Shown: positions 6,760-8,401 of the stretch, piece by piece | Numbering within the stretch: the stretch's first letter is position 1 | Layout: every line of letters starts with the position of its first letter | NCBI GenBank assembly: GCA_047611425.1 | Contig: JBLFWJ010000148.1 | Location: 1 to 8,401, forward strand | Origin: JBLFWJ01 sp047611425 | GTDB taxonomy: Bacteria; Bacteroidota; Bacteroidia; UBA10329 | Reading direction: 5' to 3' | DNA: 8,401 nucleotides | Notes under the pieces: generated by a model | Databases searched by the model: none | The model's input: the letters and a program-made list of their open reading frames with translations, nothing else | Told to the model about the DNA's origin: nothing | Translations under genes and position numbers: made by a program

Positions 6760-7778
6760 TTACCATGCTTCACAAACTTCTCAACGATTGTATTACCATC
6801 ATCAGTTAACACTTCCAAAAGATAAACCCCAGGTGGTAGATCGCTCACATCCAACTCCGTAGCCCCCGTCATTGCGAGGGAGGAACGACCGTGGCAATCT
6901 CGGTCTTTGCAGATCTCCCTTCCCATCATGTCCATTACCGAAAGATGCAGGCCGTCACCCTGAGCCTGTCGAAGGGTTGAACCTTGTAGCTTAATGCTCA
7001 CAACATCCCTTGTCGGATTAGGCCACAGCTTCAACTCAGGTCCTTTAAGCGGGTGGCTGAGGCTCTCGAAGCCCACATAACCCATACTATCCACATGACT
7101 CAACCAAATATCATCTATGTAGTAATAGGCGTAATCCCACCAGTCAAGTGTATCGGTCGATCCATCATCCACCCATTCCATCTCACTCAGCGAATCGGGT
7201 CTGAAATTGCCGATGTGTATTATTCTTTCTCCCCCATCCGCGACAAACGTTCCGCTAACCTTGGTCCAAATTTCTTTGTTATCTATTGGATTGCTCGAAT
7301 CGTTTTCCAAATAAACCGGACAATCTACCTCACAATCCAACAATTCGCCACCCAGCGTAAACGTTACTCCAATATTATGACAGATTCTTCGATAATGGTC
7401 GGCCGGACTAACCCAACACTCGAAGTAATATTCCTCACCTGCGGTAAGGTCATACTTCATTATTTGTGCTGGAATTTCACGGGTATTTGCAAATGTGGGT
7501 AGTGCAATGGTAACAAACCCTGCATAAGCACTTCCATTATGAGCAAATTGATGACCAAGTATGTTCTGTGGGATGCTATGTGAACCCTCACCACAACCTC
7601 TGAAATGGTCAGGGCTTCCAGCGGATGCGCTCCAAGGTGTTGCGCACATTTGTCCGTTCGCAGAATCACAACAAATCTCATAGATCTCTTCAAAACCACC
7701 ATTGTAAACGATGTTCTGAGCTTGAATAAAGTATCCCTGCAAAACGGTCACAACTATAAATATCGGGTGTTTGCTCAT
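6756..7778 (-). CDS. Secreted protein with T9SS type A C-terminal sorting domain, carrying embedded palindromic repeats
   Basis: The 340-residue product has a signal peptide (residues 1-21, cleavage probably after FIQAQ) and then a Bacteroidota surface-protein start, NIVYNGGFEE. The N-terminal domain (about 22-230) holds several cysteines (C36, C37, C45, C62, C121, C133, C149, C153) and aromatic-rich strands such as YAYYYIDDIWLS, suggesting a beta-sandwich of jelly-roll type. Residues 249-339 form a T9SS type A sorting domain: LKLWPNP, LSVMDMMGREI, LDVSDLPPGVYLLEV, then VEKFVKHGN. The inferred fate is export by Sec, passage through T9SS, and cell-surface or released location; the activity is unknown. 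Residues 235-242, 268-274 and 293-304 are encoded by short palindromic repeats. The ATG at 7778 overlaps the stop of the upstream sorting-domain fragment (ATGA), and the TAA overlaps the TAA of the convergent flavoprotein gene. Confidence 0.88.
   Translation of the reverse strand: MSKHPIFIVVTVLQGYFIQAQNIVYNGGFEEIYEICCDSANGQMCATPWSASAGSPDHFRGCGEGSHSIPQNILGHQFAHNGSAYAGFVTIALPTFANTREIPAQIMKYDLTAGEEYYFECWVSPADHYRRICHNIGVTFTLGGELLDCEVDCPVYLENDSSNPIDNKEIWTKVSGTFVADGGERIIHIGNFRPDSLSEMEWVDDGSTDTLDWWDYAYYYIDDIWLSHVDSMGYVGFESLSHPLKGPELKLWPNPTRDVVSIKLQGSTLRQAQGDGLHLSVMDMMGREICKDRDCHGRSSLAMTGATELDVSDLPPGVYLLEVLTDDGNTIVEKFVKHGN
6867..6901. repeat. Intragenic REP-like element, 'GTCATTGCGAGG...GGCAATCTC' type
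   Basis: On the plus strand the element starts CGTCATTGCGAGG and ends GTGGCAATCTC, with outer inverted arms ATTGC (6871-6875) and GCAAT (6894-6898). From memory this is a widespread short repeat family found dispersed in many bacterial genomes. Here it is read through on the minus strand and encodes residues 293-304 (RDCHGRSSLAMT), between the GREI strand and the TELDVSDL segment of the T9SS sorting domain, where other family members have a short variable loop. Confidence 0.72.
6957..6977. repeat. Intragenic REP-like element, 'CCCTGAGCCTGTCGAAGGG' type
   Basis: A 21-bp palindromic unit with arms ACCCT (6957-6961) and AGGGT (6973-6977). It contains TGAGCCTGTCGA, from memory the core of a very common dispersed bacterial repeat. 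Its 21 bases coincide exactly with seven codons (T268-G274, TLRQAQG) of the minus-strand T9SS gene, in the loop between the first strands of the sorting domain. Confidence 0.75.
7053..7076. repeat. Diverged second copy of the TGAG-CT-TCGA repeat, intragenic
   Basis: The core CTGAGGCTCTCGAAG (7057-7071) matches the equivalent core of the element at 6957-6977 at 13 of 15 positions. The flanks have changed on both sides: GG...CC here against CC...GG there, so the arms still pair (GGCT 7055-7058 with AGCC 7070-7073). Its 24 bases are eight codons, V235-H242 of the T9SS protein, in the linker just before the sorting domain. It is read in a different frame from the other copy. Confidence 0.55.
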
Positions 7779-8200
7779 TTCTTAACGATAATCAGTTTCT
7801 CTTGGAACTTCAATCTACCATCCACAGATAACATGCAATGATATACTCCTTCTGCGAGGTCGTTTATGTTTACGGATAGCCCATTGCAACGATAGTTTTT
7901 GGCGTACACTTGCTTTCCAATTGCATCGGTAAGAATAAACCGAACCGTCTTATCAGATTCGGTATTGCATACAATTGAAATGCTCCCATTGCTTGGGTTC
8001 GGAAAGACACGGAATGCCAATTCTTCAATGGCATTAGTGCTTTGCTCGTCTTCATCATATAGGTTAGGAGCAGACAATCTCGCGCTTGAACTGGTATCCG
8101 CTGGCACCACATCGCAATCATTCATATACCCGCCCGCGCGAGGCTGCGCCTCGTGCGGAACTATAAAAGGCCGTCCTCGGCCAATTTCCAAATACCGCAT
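7775..8200 (-). CDS. T9SS type A sorting-domain fragment, probably the 3' remnant of a secreted-protein gene
   Basis: The frame is open from an ATG at 8200 directly after an in-frame TAA, giving 141 residues. Residues 61-140 are a clear T9SS type A sorting domain: LAFRVFPNPSNGS, VRFILTDAIGKQVY, VNINDLAEGVYHCML, then LKFQEKLIIVKK. No signal peptide precedes it, yet a T9SS cargo must first cross the inner membrane by Sec. Residues 1-24 are encoded by two palindromic hairpins (8134-8182) that follow the end of a transposase gene, so neither the ATG at 8200 nor the one at 8125 looks like a native start. The best reading is that a RAYT-type element cut off the front of a secreted-protein gene. A small expressed protein cannot be excluded. 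Its TGA overlaps the ATG of the next T9SS gene, suggesting an older operon. Confidence 0.68.
   Translation of the reverse strand: MRYLEIGRGRPFIVPHEAQPRAGGYMNDCDVVPADTSSSARLSAPNLYDEDEQSTNAIEELAFRVFPNPSNGSISIVCNTESDKTVRFILTDAIGKQVYAKNYRCNGLSVNINDLAEGVYHCMLSVDGRLKFQEKLIIVKK
8134..8158. repeat. Strong GC-rich hairpin next to the RAYT gene (REP-like)
   Basis: Bases 8134-8144 (CCGCGCGAGGC) pair with 8148-8158 (GCCTCGTGCGG) over eleven positions, with one G-T wobble and a three-base TGC loop. The stem is far more GC-rich than its surroundings. RAYT transposase genes are normally flanked by their cognate REP palindromes, so this is the best candidate for the REP served by the adjacent transposase. 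Confidence 0.65.
8165..8182 (-). terminator. Hairpin plus T-tract, possible terminator of the RAYT gene
   Basis: On the minus strand GGCCG (8182-8178) pairs with CGGCC (8173-8169) across an AGGA loop, followed directly by TTTTAT (8168-8163). It lies 28 bases after the transposase stop codon. The form fits an intrinsic terminator with a short 5-bp stem. It may equally be the second palindrome of a REP pair, and it falls inside the open frame of the sorting-domain fragment. Confidence 0.42.
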
Positions 8201-8209
8201 TTAACATTT

Positions 8210-8401
8210 TCAAATACCAAGTTCATTTACTTGTAAGCATCTTTCCTCATGTGCGCTGCTATGGAGATAATGATGTGGTTCAGTTACAATCATTGCTTTG
8301 ACCGGATTACGGTGCATATAGTCCATCTTTTGCCGAATAACGTTCATTGACCAAAGTTCAATCGGATGATTTCCATGTTGCCAGAACTGGTGTTTCTTGT
8401 T
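8210..8401 (-). CDS. REP-associated tyrosine transposase (RAYT, Y1/IS200-like), C-terminal part, truncated by window edge
   Basis: No start codon of this gene is inside the window: the frame runs in from the right edge at 8401 and stops at TGA 8212-8210, giving 63 residues. The peptide shows the conserved C-terminal signature of RAYT-type Y1 transposases: FWQHGNHPIELWS, IRQKMDY, MHRNPVKAMIV, then EPHHYLHSSA. In this family the tyrosine before the 'xxNPV+A' motif (Y28 of the fragment, in KMDYMHRNPVKA) is probably the nucleophile that attacks single-stranded DNA at the foot of a REP hairpin. The HUH metal-binding motif would lie to the right, outside the window. Two hairpins (8134-8182) follow the stop, the usual arrangement of a RAYT with its palindromes. 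The domain call is confident; whether the gene is intact cannot be seen. Confidence 0.87.
   Translation of the reverse strand, partial: NKKHQFWQHGNHPIELWSMNVIRQKMDYMHRNPVKAMIVTEPHHYLHSSAHEERCLQVNELGI

Noticed and set aside
7053..7502. Plus-strand open frame of 149 codons opposite the T9SS gene
   Set aside because: The composition is that of a reverse-frame shadow. The minus-strand protein has a signal peptide and a sorting domain, so that strand is coding.
7899..8204. Plus-strand open frame of 101 codons across the hairpins and the sorting-domain fragment
   Set aside because: It is antisense to a clear T9SS sorting domain, crosses the palindromes, and shows no family features.

Overview
The window reads as a chromosomal segment of a marine or freshwater-type Bacteroidota, most likely Flavobacteriia or a close relative. 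The evidence is two reading frames ending in type IX secretion (T9SS type A) sorting domains, -7 boxes of the Bacteroidota form TAnnTTTG with no recognisable Shine-Dalgarno sequences, a Pif1-type helicase fused to a C-terminal helix-turn-helix, and Bacteroidota-style lipoproteins. Genus cannot be told from the sequence.

Left part (1-2437, plus strand): the 3' end of a Pif1-like helicase gene, then two tandem, same-frame, paralogous lipoproteins whose central region resembles the SmpA/BamE fold. Middle (2434-4248, minus strand): a GT-C type membrane glycosyltransferase, stop-to-stop overlapping with the second lipoprotein. A 90-bp divergent intergenic region with a -7-like box on each strand separates it from 4339-5511 (plus), a secreted protein of unknown function made of two tandem copies of one domain, followed by a complete HI0933/YhiN-family flavoprotein (5554-6759).

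Right part (6756-8401, minus strand): read in the minus direction, this holds the 3' end of a REP-associated tyrosine transposase (RAYT, Y1/IS200-like), two strong hairpins, a T9SS sorting-domain fragment without a signal peptide, and, overlapping it by ATGA, a complete secreted T9SS protein. That last gene carries three short palindromic repeat elements inside its coding sequence, all kept open. Two belong to the same repeat type but are read in different frames.

The left and middle genes look like ordinary housekeeping and envelope genes. The right end looks like an accessory, repeat-rich region where a RAYT element has apparently truncated a secreted-protein gene and where short palindromes have been absorbed into the adjacent T9SS protein. 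No CRISPR array, tRNA, rRNA or phage module was seen.
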